Shown: in pieces, positions 1-8,971 of the stretch
Layout of the letters: each line of letters begins with the position of its first letter
How positions within the stretch are numbered: position 1 is the first letter of the stretch
Origin: Firmicutes bacterium UBA5301
GTDB lineage: Bacteria; Bacillota; UBA5301
DNA: 20,694 nucleotides
NCBI GenBank assembly: GCA_002408345.1
Contig: DHRX01000120.1
Span: forward strand, 15,362-36,055
Direction: 5' to 3'
The notes under the pieces: generated by a model
What the model was told of the DNA's origin: nothing
Databases searched by the model: none
Seen by the model: the letters and a program-made list of their open reading frames with translations, nothing else
Translations under genes and position numbers: made by a program

Positions 1-615
1 GTCTTTCTTTTTAAAACCAGTAGTTAGACTATCAATAGCTGGATAACGGACAAATAGTCCAAAAGGCTGGCTACCTTCGGTCCTGCTCAGCAAGTTATTG
101 TAGCATAAACTCAGCACTTCACTAAGTTCCTGAATGTCTTCTTCCCCGGTCTGTTCAGTCGCTGTAGCCGCAAAAATTAATTCCTGGGCTTTTTCACGCA
201 TTATAGTTAAATCACCGGTATCTTGAGCTACTATTTTTTCAATCTCTTCTACAGCAGCCAAAATCCGGCGCTTACCTAGTGCTGTTGCTAAGGATTCTAT
301 ACTTGGTTCTAACTCTGCTTTACTAACAAAAGATTCAGTTAAACTAAGTAAGGCTTGATCGGGTAGGGGTAATTCAGGATTTTTACGCAATTTATTAAAA
401 ACTTGCGTATAGGAAACACTACCCCTCTCCTGATAGACCGCTAAAATTGTCTGGAAAATTAATCTGTTTTGAGTATCATAAAAATATTCCGGTTTAAGAA
501 GATCTATCACACTATCAATCTTGTGGGGATAACGGATTAAAATTCCTAAAACCCGTCGTTCTGCTGGCAGATCACAAGGATATTTATAACCATAATCAGG
601 CATAATATTAGGCAT
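1..615 (-). CDS. DnaB-type replicative helicase, N-terminal part (cut by left window edge)
   Basis: This reading frame is open to the left edge and gives about 205 residues. It shows the DnaB N-terminal domain: PCDLPAERRVLGILIRYP near the start, then KPEYFYDTQNRLIFQTI, matching the family pattern of AE-x-VLG followed by a Y-D/N-x-x-x-R-x-I-F helix. Near the cut end comes YPAIDSLTTGF, which corresponds to the linker just before the RecA-like ATPase domain (family form: G-x-x-T-G-F). The Walker motifs would lie outside the window. Replicative helicases of this family unwind DNA at forks as hexamers. The start is uncertain. ATGs at 618, 615 and 603 are all in frame; 615 overlaps the end of the DnaD gene by 8 bases, which suggests translational coupling, while 603 has no clear ribosome binding site. 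It could be the main helicase or a second DnaB-like copy; the window cannot tell. Confidence 0.88.
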   Translation of the reverse strand, partial: MPNIMPDYGYKYPCDLPAERRVLGILIRYPHKIDSVIDLLKPEYFYDTQNRLIFQTILAVYQERGSVSYTQVFNKLRKNPELPLPDQALLSLTESFVSKAELEPSIESLATALGKRRILAAVEEIEKIVAQDTGDLTIMREKAQELIFAATATEQTGEEDIQELSEVLSLCYNNLLSRTEGSQPFGLFVRYPAIDSLTTGFKKKD

Positions 616-1345
616 CATACTCATCTGGATAAAGCTCCTTCCATTTACGGATTCGGTCTAAATCTGGCTCGTTATAAGCGGCTGCATTTGGTGCTCCTTC
701 TAAGGACTCTTTCTTTTGCCTAACCTCCTCAAGGTCATCTAGAGTATGCCAACCATTTTTATGCCACGCTAATAAAATAGCATTTAAATACGCGAATCTA
801 GGGGTATCTGCCCGTTTCATCATCTCATCAATAGCTTTGGAAATCACCGCCGGCGTTAACCCGTCATCAACCCATTTGGCTAATTCGTCGCAGATCTTTG
901 GGGTAATCCAGCCAACTTTAGACTCATAATAACGCAATAAATCTCCAAAAGGATCTTCTACTACCGGCTCTTCGATAATTGCAGGCACATTTTCCTCAGT
1001 AGTAACCGCCGTTTCCTCCTGAAGAGACGGCATTAACTCCGCTGCGGGCAGAGGATCGTGAATAACCAAGCTCTGGGTCCCACCATCTTTATTACTAAGT
1101 GAAACTAAACCTGCCTGAATTATCCGAGCAAAAGCCTCATCAAATTCTGACATGGACAACTGTGCTTCTTGAGCCAATACTTCAGTATCAATATCAAGGT
1201 TCTGTTGGGCTTTGAAAGCTAGAACCAACCACAAAATTACCCCCTCTTTACCAATCTGGGGGTAATATATAGAAATCAATTCCGGATAAACAATCAAACT
1301 AGGTCGGTAATTCCCAGAATATTCAAGGTTGAAATTAAGTGCCAT
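608..1345 (-). CDS. DnaD-domain replication/primosome protein
   Basis: This 245-residue protein has a winged-helix-like N-terminal half, roughly residues 15 to 85. An acidic linker follows, and then a DnaD/DnaB_2 C-terminal domain at about residues 135 to 205. That domain carries the family's YLNAILLAW segment, followed by GWHTLDDLEEVRQKKE. Proteins of this family help load the replicative helicase at origins or restart sites in Firmicutes. Immediately downstream, overlapping by 8 bases, is a DnaB-type helicase gene, which fits that role directly. The ATG at 1345 has AGGAAG 8 bases upstream. A TTG at 1351 would add two residues but has poorer spacing. No frameshift or missing domain is evident. 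Confidence 0.88.
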   Translation of the reverse strand: MALNFNLEYSGNYRPSLIVYPELISIYYPQIGKEGVILWLVLAFKAQQNLDIDTEVLAQEAQLSMSEFDEAFARIIQAGLVSLSNKDGGTQSLVIHDPLPAAELMPSLQEETAVTTEENVPAIIEEPVVEDPFGDLLRYYESKVGWITPKICDELAKWVDDGLTPAVISKAIDEMMKRADTPRFAYLNAILLAWHKNGWHTLDDLEEVRQKKESLEGAPNAAAYNEPDLDRIRKWKELYPDEYDA

Positions 1346-1364
1346 CTCCAAATCTTCCTAACCC

Positions 1365-2516
1365 TTAGTAATATACCTGATTTTTGCCTAGGAATTTAGC
1401 CTGATACGCAAAGGTATCGGCTTTACAAACCAAGTCATCTGCCGAAGCAACATCTGATCCTGGATAAACCGCCACCCCTAGGCTAATTGTAATCTGTAGC
1501 CCAGCTAGTTCTTGTGCGCCAATAGCCTGGTGAATACGGTTCGCTATCGCTACAGCTTCCTCTAATTCAGTATTGGGAAGAATTACTGCAAATTCTTCCC
1601 CTCCATAGCGTGCGACCATATCGATATCCCGAATAGAGCTCTGTAACTTCTTTGCCATGGCTCTCAAAACCGCATCACCCCGCTGGTGTCCATAACAGTC
1701 ATTGACCAACTTAAAATCATCTACATCGATCATAATCATAGCAACAGAGATTTGCTCCCTCTGAGCCCTAGCAACCGCCTTTTCGATTTGCTCCCGAAAA
1801 ACTCGATAGTTATATAAACCAGTTAAACCATCTAAAGTAGCCTGTTCCGCTACTTTTTCATAAAGATAACCGTTTTTAATCGCAAACGCAGTCTGGTTAG
1901 CAATGATAAACAAAATACGTAAATCGTCACGTTTAAACCCATTTTTTTGGCGCAAATACAAGGTTAAAAAGCCTAGTATCTCCCCGTGGATAACTAGGGG
2001 AATACTTAGTATAGAATTATAAGGAAAGCCCTCGTAAATATTATCCGGCCACGGTAGCGAGTGCAAATCATTTATTATCTCTGGTTGCCCGCGCTGCATA
2101 ACCCGGCTAATTATCCCTTTATCAACACAGGTAGTTTCATAATTAGCCACAATTTCCGGGGCCAAACCACGTGAAATGGCAATTTCCAGTTCATTTGTTT
2201 CAGGGTTGGTTACCAATATAGAACAGGCGTCGTAATGGATAATACGCAGGATTGTATCCACTAACATGCTATACAATTCCTTGAGATTAGTAATACTGCC
2301 TAAAACTGAAGTGAATTCGTAGATCGCCAATATATCGAAGATACCCTTGTTAACCTCTTTTTCCAAACGGGTCCGTTCGATTTCGAGTTGACTAATTTGT
2401 CTTGTTAACTCAGCCACTTTACCTAGGTTGTTTTTCCTTAAAAGATTTCGGTTAATAATTATTCCGCCGAAAAAAAAGGCAACTACCATTAAGCCTATTA
2501 GGGAGGCAAAGTCCAT
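1365..2516 (-). CDS. membrane-anchored GAF-GGDEF diguanylate cyclase
   Basis: This 383-residue protein is predicted to make cyclic di-GMP from two GTP. A single N-terminal membrane helix (about residues 4 to 22) is followed by a short coiled coil (about 30 to 57). A GAF sensor domain spans about 75 to 215 and a GGDEF domain about 225 to 383. The active-site signature is GGEEF at 305 to 309, a form normally compatible with activity. An RxxD inhibitory site (RDID, 296 to 299) lies five residues before it, so product feedback inhibition is likely. Upstream family motifs DGLTGLYNYRVF and DVDDFKLVND are intact. The membrane helix is at the extreme N-terminus with almost nothing outside, so the GAF domain should sense a cytoplasmic ligand, which is unknown. 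It lies 19 bases downstream of the TPR gene and a few bases before the DnaD gene. Confidence 0.93.
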   Translation of the reverse strand: MDFASLIGLMVVAFFFGGIIINRNLLRKNNLGKVAELTRQISQLEIERTRLEKEVNKGIFDILAIYEFTSVLGSITNLKELYSMLVDTILRIIHYDACSILVTNPETNELEIAISRGLAPEIVANYETTCVDKGIISRVMQRGQPEIINDLHSLPWPDNIYEGFPYNSILSIPLVIHGEILGFLTLYLRQKNGFKRDDLRILFIIANQTAFAIKNGYLYEKVAEQATLDGLTGLYNYRVFREQIEKAVARAQREQISVAMIMIDVDDFKLVNDCYGHQRGDAVLRAMAKKLQSSIRDIDMVARYGGEEFAVILPNTELEEAVAIANRIHQAIGAQELAGLQITISLGVAVYPGSDVASADDLVCKADTFAYQAKFLGKNQVYY

Positions 2517-2535
2517 TCAGATTCAACCCTTCTTC

Positions 2536-4251
2536 CTAAACTTCTGCAGCCTCCAAGTCTTTCCCTGCTCCTATTCGCTCGAGATAATCACTGGCTAAAG
2601 GGTTATTGGGGTTAACTTTTAAGGCTTCCCGCCAGACATTCTCTGCTTGAATGTAGTCTCCCTTTTTTTGGTAAGCTAAGCCTAATAAACATAAGGCTGG
2701 AAGATAGTCCGGATATCTTTTTAAAGCAGCCTGAAATTCCTGAATGGCTTCGGTATATTGGCCTAACATTTGGAAGAGATTCCCTAAATTAAAATGGGCC
2801 TGAGCATAATTAGGAGCTATACTCAAAGCTGTACGGTAGCATTCTTCCGCCTCTACTAAGTTTCCTTCTATCTCTAAGGCTTTCCCCAAAAGATTATAGG
2901 CTCTAGCATTAGTTGAATCTATGGAAACAGCCCATTTAAATTTAATAATTGCCATATTAGTTGAGCCCTGGCTCAAGTAAGTTTCACCCTGCCCCAGGTG
3001 ACCCTTAACACATCCTGGATCTCTCTCTACAGCTTGGGCAAAATTATATAATGCTGCTAAATGCTGATCTAAAGCAAAGTAAACAAAACCTAATCCCACA
3101 TAACTTTCAATATCATTAGCATCTAGCTTGAGGGCATCTTGGTATGCTGCTATCGCACCATCAAAATTGCCCAAAATAAAGTAATCATAAGCCAACTGCC
3201 TATAGGTTTGAACCGAAACAGCTGCATCGTAAGCTAATTTATCGCCTTTGTTTAAGTAGAAATCGGGGTGCCAGGCTAAAGCGCTTCGATATTCAGCGGT
3301 AGCCTCTGCATATTTTCCCTGGTTAAAGTAGGCTAACGCCATATTACGATGAACTACAATATTTCGGGGGCTCATCGGGCAAAACGATAAGGATTTTTGA
3401 AAAGCAGTAATAGCCTCTTCGTAATTTTTCAAGGCCAAATAAGCCCGGCCTAATCCCGCCCATAAACTGGGATTTTGCGGGAAAAGATCAACCCCCTCTT
3501 GACATGTTTTTAACGCCAGCTCCGGTTGATGCCGCTCTAAATATAGGCGGGCCAAATGAACATGAACTTCAGCTTTCGATTCATTAACCGTTAGCGAGTC
3601 TTGGGAACGCAGACTTTGCTCATACGCCTCTACCGCCTTGTCCTTATAACCTAAAACTAAATAACAATGGCCTAAATTAGCATAAAGGGTTTCTACTTGC
3701 CCCGGACAAGAATAAGTTAAGCCCTGCTTTAGATAAGATATAGCTTCTTGGTAAGCGCCTTGAGCAATTTTAATCTCAGCCAGGTTATTATAAGCGCTGA
3801 TTGAATTTTCTGGATCCAAAGCAACAGCTACTTGAAATTGTAGTGTTGCCAAATCGAAACGACCAAGATGTAAATAAAGGGCTCCTAAATTAGCAAAGCC
3901 CGGTGCAAAATGACAATATCGCTGCACTAACCCCTCCCATAAACTACGAGCAGCATCCATATCACCCTGTAGATAATATGCAGCAGCTAAATAGTTAGTT
4001 GGGTAAGGGTTGCTTTCGCCGATTTTGTCCGTTAAATTAGCCAAAAAATCTACAGCTCGTGGCAAACTTGCTGTCTGACGACAGGTAATTAGGTATCTTT
4101 GGAAGGCTTCCCAATCATCAACATTGCTAAGCAAATAATCTTCTAAGAGGGCGAGCGCCACCTGATAGCGTCCGCCCTTAAGCCTTCGCTGAATCTTCTT
4201 TAATTTATTTTTTCGGTGTTGTGCTTCGCGAAATTCGCTTAACCTACTCAC
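2536..4251 (-). CDS. TPR-repeat protein
   Basis: This 571-residue protein is made almost entirely of tetratricopeptide repeats, about a dozen, from near residue 85 to the C-terminus. Typical units are YNLLGKALEIEGNLVEAEECY and FNLGNLFQMLGQYTEAIQEF, with the usual W/L-G-Y/F-A-P spacing. It has no signal peptide or membrane helix; the N-terminus is basic (SRLSEFREAQHRKNKLKKIQ), so it is likely cytoplasmic. The repeats form a superhelical scaffold for protein partners, which cannot be named from sequence. The start is GTG, with a GGGAGAG stretch upstream. It is followed after 19 bases by a diguanylate cyclase gene, so a role in assembling a signalling complex is possible but only inferred from position. 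Confidence 0.9.
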   Translation of the reverse strand: MSRLSEFREAQHRKNKLKKIQRRLKGGRYQVALALLEDYLLSNVDDWEAFQRYLITCRQTASLPRAVDFLANLTDKIGESNPYPTNYLAAAYYLQGDMDAARSLWEGLVQRYCHFAPGFANLGALYLHLGRFDLATLQFQVAVALDPENSISAYNNLAEIKIAQGAYQEAISYLKQGLTYSCPGQVETLYANLGHCYLVLGYKDKAVEAYEQSLRSQDSLTVNESKAEVHVHLARLYLERHQPELALKTCQEGVDLFPQNPSLWAGLGRAYLALKNYEEAITAFQKSLSFCPMSPRNIVVHRNMALAYFNQGKYAEATAEYRSALAWHPDFYLNKGDKLAYDAAVSVQTYRQLAYDYFILGNFDGAIAAYQDALKLDANDIESYVGLGFVYFALDQHLAALYNFAQAVERDPGCVKGHLGQGETYLSQGSTNMAIIKFKWAVSIDSTNARAYNLLGKALEIEGNLVEAEECYRTALSIAPNYAQAHFNLGNLFQMLGQYTEAIQEFQAALKRYPDYLPALCLLGLAYQKKGDYIQAENVWREALKVNPNNPLASDYLERIGAGKDLEAAEV

Positions 4252-4292
4252 CGATAATCCGCTCTCCCTACTACTTATCTACTAATTTTGAA

Positions 4293-5222
4293 TTAGGCTC
4301 CCTTTTCATAAGGCTTACCATCTGCTGCTGGCGGGACCGAACGTCGCACCGCACCAACTAACATTGTTAGAATATAGGGTAACATCACTAAAAACTCCCG
4401 AGGCACAGTAATTATCCCTAACGTCTGGGCTAGCATCTGAATAGCGTCGGCAAAACCAAACAATAAGCACGCGCCTAAAGCACCAAAGGGTGTCCACCGC
4501 CCAAAGATCATAGCCGCCAAGGCGATAAAGCCACGTCCTGCAGTCATATTATGGGTAAAAGAGCTTAAGAGCCCTAAAGACAAGGTAGCCCCACCTAAAC
4601 CGCCGAGCAAGCCACTGATAAAGACCGCCAAATAACGGATTTTATAAACATCAACACCAACGGTATCTGCAGCCCGTGGGTGTTCACCAACAGCCCTAAT
4701 TCGCAAGCCTAACGGGGTCTTATACAGAACAATATGGGAGATGATCACCGCTAAGAAAGCTAAATAAACCGGTGGCGTGTGAGTACCTATGATTGTACCG
4801 ATATAAGGTATATCTTTAACAAGTGGGATACTCCAGTCGGCTAATTTATTGACAATCGGTGATTGACCCGGTTGGTTCCAAACCCAGCGGAGCATATAAC
4901 CGGTAAAGCCCATAGCCAATAGGTTAATAGCCACTCCAACTACAACCTGGTCGGCGTGGTACTTAATACTAAGCACCCCCAAAATCATAGCGGTTAAGCC
5001 ACCCGCTAGCATAGCAGCTACTACCCCCCACCATGGAAGATGGGTAAAGTAGGAGACTAGTACCGCAAAAAATGCACCAATCATCATGATGCCTTCCAGA
5101 GCAATGTTGACCACTCCAGAACGTTCCGAGAAAACCCCACCCAAGGCCGCAAAAACCATAGGAGTAGCCATCCGCAACATAGACACAAATACTGCTGCAT
5201 TAAACAGATCGGTTATATTCAC
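4293..5222 (-). CDS. nupQ: BMP-family nucleoside ABC transporter, permease 2 (NupQ-like)
   Basis: This 309-residue permease belongs to the branched-chain/ribose-type ABC permease family (BPD_transp_2) and has about eight hydrophobic helices. The N-terminal MVFAALGGVFSERSGVVNIAL is a hallmark of the second permease of BMP-type nucleoside importers. The cytoplasmic loop LRIRAVGEHPRAADTVGVDV carries the EAA-like contact for the ATPase. It is the last gene of the importer set: binding protein, ATPase, permease 1, permease 2. Its start overlaps the permease 1 gene by 23 bases, implying translational coupling. The start is GTG with GGAGG about 8 bases upstream. Related systems import purine and pyrimidine nucleosides; the exact substrate cannot be read from the sequence. 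Confidence 0.9.
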   Translation of the reverse strand: MNITDLFNAAVFVSMLRMATPMVFAALGGVFSERSGVVNIALEGIMMIGAFFAVLVSYFTHLPWWGVVAAMLAGGLTAMILGVLSIKYHADQVVVGVAINLLAMGFTGYMLRWVWNQPGQSPIVNKLADWSIPLVKDIPYIGTIIGTHTPPVYLAFLAVIISHIVLYKTPLGLRIRAVGEHPRAADTVGVDVYKIRYLAVFISGLLGGLGGATLSLGLLSSFTHNMTAGRGFIALAAMIFGRWTPFGALGACLLFGFADAIQMLAQTLGIITVPREFLVMLPYILTMLVGAVRRSVPPAADGKPYEKGA

Positions 5223-6273
5223 TGCTGGCCCCTCCTTTCTTGGTAAACCGCGGTACTAAGCGTTTAACTAAGGCTTCAGCAGCAATAAAAATAATAATGG
5301 AAGCGCTAACAATGCTGATAACCTCTTTGGGAATACTGGCTACAGACTGCATCCGCATCGCTCCCCGACCTAAAAAGCCGAAAAGAAAAGCGCTAAAAAC
5401 CACGCCTAACGGGTGGTTATTACCGATCAAGGCTACAGCAATTCCATCAAATCCATAACCGGTAAAAGCAAAAACGTCGTAAAATTTATACTGTATTCCT
5501 AAGACTTGAACGGCTCCACCTAACCCAGCTAACCCACCAGCCAACATCATCGACAAAACGGTACTTCGAGCTACACTAATTCCACCGTATTCTGCGGCTA
5601 AAGGGTTGAAGCCTACCGCCCGCAACTCATAGCCCTTAGTGGTTTTCCAGAGAAACCAGTAGACAAAGAGCGCTGCCAGCAAGGCAATAATAATACCGGC
5701 ATTGGCCCTAGTTGGCGGCATAAATCGCCATAATTTAGCTGAATCTAAAATCTCCTTGGTTACCGGTAGGAAAGCATGTCCTTTTAACGGACCGTTCACT
5801 AAGTAGTGGGTAAAATACAAGGCAATGTAATTCATCATAATAGTGTTAATCACTTCATGGGCGCCAGCTTTGGCTTTGAGATATCCTGGTATCGCGCCCC
5901 AGAGAGCCCCAGCTAAAATCCCGAAACAGAGGGCCAAGGGCACATGAATCAAAGTCGGTAACCCAGTAAAGAAATAGCCAGCCCAAGCCGTTGCTATTTG
6001 CCCAACGATAAATTGACCCTCTGCCCCAATGTTAAACAACCCGGTTCGGAAGGCGCAAGCTATAGAAAGTCCGGTAAAGATCAGGGGAGTAGTACCGATC
6101 AGTAATTCAGTAAAGTCCCGCATACTCCCAAATGAAGCCTGCCACAACGCCTGATAACCAAGAATAGGGTTACGACCAACAATTAAGATGAAAAAGATCC
6201 CTACTACCATACCTAGGAGAACCGCGGCCAAAGCAATCCAGAGGCGTTCCAGCTTAGCTAGAGATTTAAGCAT
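5200..6273 (-). CDS. nupP: BMP-family nucleoside ABC transporter, permease 1 (NupP-like)
   Basis: This 357-residue membrane protein has about nine or ten hydrophobic helices and belongs to the same permease superfamily as its downstream neighbour. Recognisable segments are RTGLFNIGAEGQFIVGQI near residue 75, the counterpart of the SGVVNIAL motif, and KTTKGYELRAVGFNPLAAEYGG, the ATPase-contact loop. It pairs with the 309-residue permease to form the channel of the importer. Its ATG overlaps the end of the ATPase gene by 8 bases (ATGCTTAA), and its own end overlaps permease 2 by 23 bases, so all three should be made together. The C-terminus is basic and cytoplasmic (KRLVPRFTKKGG). Confidence 0.9.
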   Translation of the reverse strand: MLKSLAKLERLWIALAAVLLGMVVGIFFILIVGRNPILGYQALWQASFGSMRDFTELLIGTTPLIFTGLSIACAFRTGLFNIGAEGQFIVGQIATAWAGYFFTGLPTLIHVPLALCFGILAGALWGAIPGYLKAKAGAHEVINTIMMNYIALYFTHYLVNGPLKGHAFLPVTKEILDSAKLWRFMPPTRANAGIIIALLAALFVYWFLWKTTKGYELRAVGFNPLAAEYGGISVARSTVLSMMLAGGLAGLGGAVQVLGIQYKFYDVFAFTGYGFDGIAVALIGNNHPLGVVFSAFLFGFLGRGAMRMQSVASIPKEVISIVSASIIIFIAAEALVKRLVPRFTKKGGASSEYNRSV

Positions 6274-7801
6274 ACTCCGTTGCCACCTCCTTATCGACTT
6301 TTCCGCCGCTCATCAATAGACCCAACTTCTCTTCATTAGCATCAGCAGCATCTAAAATATCAACAATCTGTCCTTCAAAAATTACTGCAATCCGATCGCT
6401 TAAAGACATAATTTCATCTAATTCAAAGGAGAAGAGTAAGACCGCTTTCCCAGCATCCCGTTCCTGAATTAACCGCTTATGGACAAACTCAATCGCACCA
6501 ACATCCAACCCCCGAGTGGGCTGAGCAGCTATAAGTAAGTCTGGGTTCCGGTCAATTTCCCTGGCCACAATAACCTTCTGTTGGTTCCCACCAGAAAGAG
6601 ATTTAACCGGTACCCCTTCATCCGGGGTCCGAATATCATACTCACCAATTAAACGTTGAGCATTCCGCCGAACTTCCTTACTGTTAAGACGGATACCTTT
6701 AGCGAATGGCGGTTGAAAGTAGGATTGTAATACCAAGTTTTCTGCTACCGAAAACTCTAAGACCAGGCCCCGTTTTTGCCGATCTTCTGGGATGTGTCCT
6801 AATCCCGCCAAAGTTTTCCGACGGGGAGAGTAAGTGGTAATATCTCTGCCCTTAACCTCTACTGTTCCTTGGGTTGCAGCCCTCAACCCTGACAGTACTT
6901 CTACGAGCTCCGTTTGCCCGTTCCCGTCGATCCCCGCGACCCCTAAAATCTCTCCTTGGTGTACCTGTAAGTTAATGCCTTTAAGAGCAGGTAGGTCCCT
7001 CGCATCTCGGGCATGGAGGTTGGTAACCTCAAGAACAGCTTCCCCGGGAGCATTCGGTTCCTTTTCAACCTCTAGAAGGACCGGCCGACCTACCATGGTA
7101 CTAGCTAACTCTGCTTCGGTAGTCTCCGCAGTCTTAAAGTTAGCTACAACTTTACCCCGACGGATAACGGTAACAGTATCGCTCATTGAGATAACTTCTT
7201 TTAGCTTGTGAGTAATAAGAATAATCGATTTCCCTTCGGCTACTAAACTTTGCATGGTTTTATGAAGCTCTTCTACCTCTTGGGGAATAAGGACAGCTGT
7301 CGGCTCATCAAATATCAAAATATCTGCGCCTCTAAAAAGAGCCTTTAAGATCTCTACCCGCTGTTGCATGCCGACCGAGATATCCTCTACCTTGGCTAAA
7401 GGGTCGACCTGTAAGCCATAACGCTCTGAAATTAGCTGAACTTGACGGATCCCTTCTTTCATATCGAGAAAGATCCGCTTCTTTGGTTCCACACCTAATA
7501 AAATATTCTCAGCCACTGTAAAGGGTGGAATAAGCATAAAGTGTTGGTGAACCATGCCGATCCCCAAGCTAATTGCTATATTGGGATCATTTATTTCTAC
7601 TTCTTGACCCTTGACAAAAATCCGTCCGTTATCTGGTTTATAGAGCCCGTATAGGATATTCATCAAGGTGCTCTTGCCTGCTCCATTTTCGCCTAAAAGG
7701 GCATGAATCTCCCCTGGATAGACCGTTAAGTCAATGCAGTCATTAGCTTTAACGCCAGGAAAAATCTTAGTTATGCCTTCCATGCGGACTATTGGCTGCA
7801 A
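6266..7801 (-). CDS. nupO: BMP-family nucleoside ABC transporter, duplicated ATP-binding protein (NupO-like)
   Basis: This is a two-domain ABC ATPase of about 511 residues that powers nucleoside uptake. The first domain has Walker A GENGAGKST, the family's variant signature ISVGMQQRVEILKAL, and Walker B LIFDEPTAVL. The second domain has a degenerate Walker A (GIDGNGQTE), a canonical signature LSGGNQQKV, and IAAQPTRGLD in place of a standard Walker B glutamate. One weak and one strong site is normal for this family, so it is not damage. The frame extends up to a GTG at 7825. I prefer the TTG at 7801 because GGGGAGG lies 7 bases before it, and it gives a start of MQPIVRMEGITKIFPG, the usual length for the family. 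It is followed by two permeases that overlap in series. A hairpin with a T-run separates it from the binding-protein gene. Confidence 0.92.
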   Translation of the reverse strand: MQPIVRMEGITKIFPGVKANDCIDLTVYPGEIHALLGENGAGKSTLMNILYGLYKPDNGRIFVKGQEVEINDPNIAISLGIGMVHQHFMLIPPFTVAENILLGVEPKKRIFLDMKEGIRQVQLISERYGLQVDPLAKVEDISVGMQQRVEILKALFRGADILIFDEPTAVLIPQEVEELHKTMQSLVAEGKSIILITHKLKEVISMSDTVTVIRRGKVVANFKTAETTEAELASTMVGRPVLLEVEKEPNAPGEAVLEVTNLHARDARDLPALKGINLQVHQGEILGVAGIDGNGQTELVEVLSGLRAATQGTVEVKGRDITTYSPRRKTLAGLGHIPEDRQKRGLVLEFSVAENLVLQSYFQPPFAKGIRLNSKEVRRNAQRLIGEYDIRTPDEGVPVKSLSGGNQQKVIVAREIDRNPDLLIAAQPTRGLDVGAIEFVHKRLIQERDAGKAVLLFSFELDEIMSLSDRIAVIFEGQIVDILDAADANEEKLGLLMSGGKVDKEVATEYA

Positions 7802-7830
7802 AACGCCACCTCCCCACCTATGCACCTTGT

Positions 7831-7864
7831 AAAAAGGCCAGGTGCTACCATAGCACCTGGCCTT
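7831..7864 (-). terminator. hairpin with T-run between binding-protein and ATPase genes
   Basis: A perfect 14-bp inverted repeat (7834 to 7847 with 7851 to 7864) encloses a 3-base loop. Read on the minus strand it ends CACCTGGCC followed by five Ts, the form of a Rho-independent terminator. It lies 44 bases after the binding-protein stop and just upstream of the ATPase ribosome binding site. The likely effect is partial termination or 3'-end protection, so that the binding protein is made in excess over the transporter. This arrangement is common in ABC import operons, but the ratio itself is inferred. Confidence 0.75.
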
Positions 7865-7908
7865 CCTCTGTCTTCTACCTTTTGCCTAACGGTGCCTACA
7901 CTAATATG

Positions 7909-8871
7909 TTATTTAGTGTCTGGCACGATTAGGTTGCCAGAAGCGATCTTCTTGGCATATTCATCAACTTTAGCCCGAACCGCAGCCGGTACAGTAACCC
8001 CAGGTGACCAGGCGGTACCGACACCATCATCCGCTAAACCTAGATTTAGCAGACCACCCTTAAACTTACCTTCAACTACCATCTGAGCCCCATCATAAAC
8101 AGCAACATCGACCATTTTTAACATACTGCTAATAACTGTTGCTGGAGCTAAATGGCTCTGATCAGAGTCAACACCAATAGCGTAAACCCCTTTTTCTTTA
8201 GCCGCCTCAATAACCCCGTTTCCACAAGCTCCAGAAGCGTGATAGATAACATCAGCTCTATTAGAAATTTGGGCTAACGCCACTTCCTTACCTTTAACCG
8301 GATCATCAAACTTGCCGGTATAAGCAATTAAAATATTGGCTTTAGGGTTAACGGCTTTAACACCATTAATAAAACCGACTTCGAACCTGGTAATAACCGG
8401 AGACTCCATACCACCAACAAAGCCAACGGTATTAGTTTTGGTCATCATTCCGGCGATCACGCCTTGGAGGAAGGAACCTTCTTGCTCCTTAAACAGAACC
8501 GATAAGACATTGGGCTGATCTACTACACTATCAATAATCCCAAATTTGACATCCGGATACTCTTCAGCCACCCGATCAATAGCGTCGGTCAACAGAAAAC
8601 CAATACCAAAAATAAGATCATAACCCTGTTCAGCCAACATCCGTACGTTCGGCTCATAGTCATCCATAACCTTAGATTCTACATAAGTTGTCTTAACACC
8701 AAAATCCTTCTGAGCCTTCATTAGGCCACGGTAAGCAGCATCATTGAAAGACTGGTCTCCGAGGCCACCAGTGTCTAAAATAATACCTACTTTATACTCT
8801 TTGGCGCCAGCAAAGACAGACAACGACAGTACCACAAGTAGAGACAGGACTAGAATCGATACCCGTTTCAC
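7909..8871 (-). CDS. BMP-family nucleoside-binding protein
   Basis: This is the substrate-binding protein of the importer, about 320 residues, of the BmpA/PnrA/NupN family. Mature-protein landmarks are YKVGIILDTGGLGDQSFND at its start, then GIGFLLTDAIDRVAEEYPD, KFGIIDSVVD, GFVGGMESP and YHASGACGNGVIEAAKEKG. A Sec signal peptide covers about residues 1 to 22 (basic KR, hydrophobic core, FAGAKE). There is no lipobox cysteine, whereas homologues in monoderm Firmicutes are lipoproteins; this suggests a free periplasmic protein in a cell with an outer membrane. The open frame reaches a GTG at 8904. I chose the GTG at 8871 because AGGGGGAG lies 5 to 6 bases before it and the signal peptide then begins correctly at MKRVSIL. 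Confidence 0.92.
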   Translation of the reverse strand: MKRVSILVLSLLVVLSLSVFAGAKEYKVGIILDTGGLGDQSFNDAAYRGLMKAQKDFGVKTTYVESKVMDDYEPNVRMLAEQGYDLIFGIGFLLTDAIDRVAEEYPDVKFGIIDSVVDQPNVLSVLFKEQEGSFLQGVIAGMMTKTNTVGFVGGMESPVITRFEVGFINGVKAVNPKANILIAYTGKFDDPVKGKEVALAQISNRADVIYHASGACGNGVIEAAKEKGVYAIGVDSDQSHLAPATVISSMLKMVDVAVYDGAQMVVEGKFKGGLLNLGLADDGVGTAWSPGVTVPAAVRAKVDEYAKKIASGNLIVPDTK

Positions 8872-8971
8872 CTTATCTCCCCCTAATTTTGAATTCAACC
8901 TCACCTAATATTTCTATGGTTGGGGACTTAATCCTCCAAAGTTACGAAAAACGTACAAACCCCATTTATTT

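Noticed and set aside
5240..5458. Plus-strand open frames across the window (for example 5240-5458, 6834-7211, 7820-8086, 8336-8518)
   Set aside because: Each lies opposite or mostly opposite a well-supported minus-strand gene, has no family likeness and no ribosome binding site; they are shadows of the real genes.
8872..8971. Purine riboswitch in the leader of the nucleoside-binding protein
   Set aside because: The 100-base leader holds only a small bulged hairpin; none of the conserved purine-riboswitch core was recognised.
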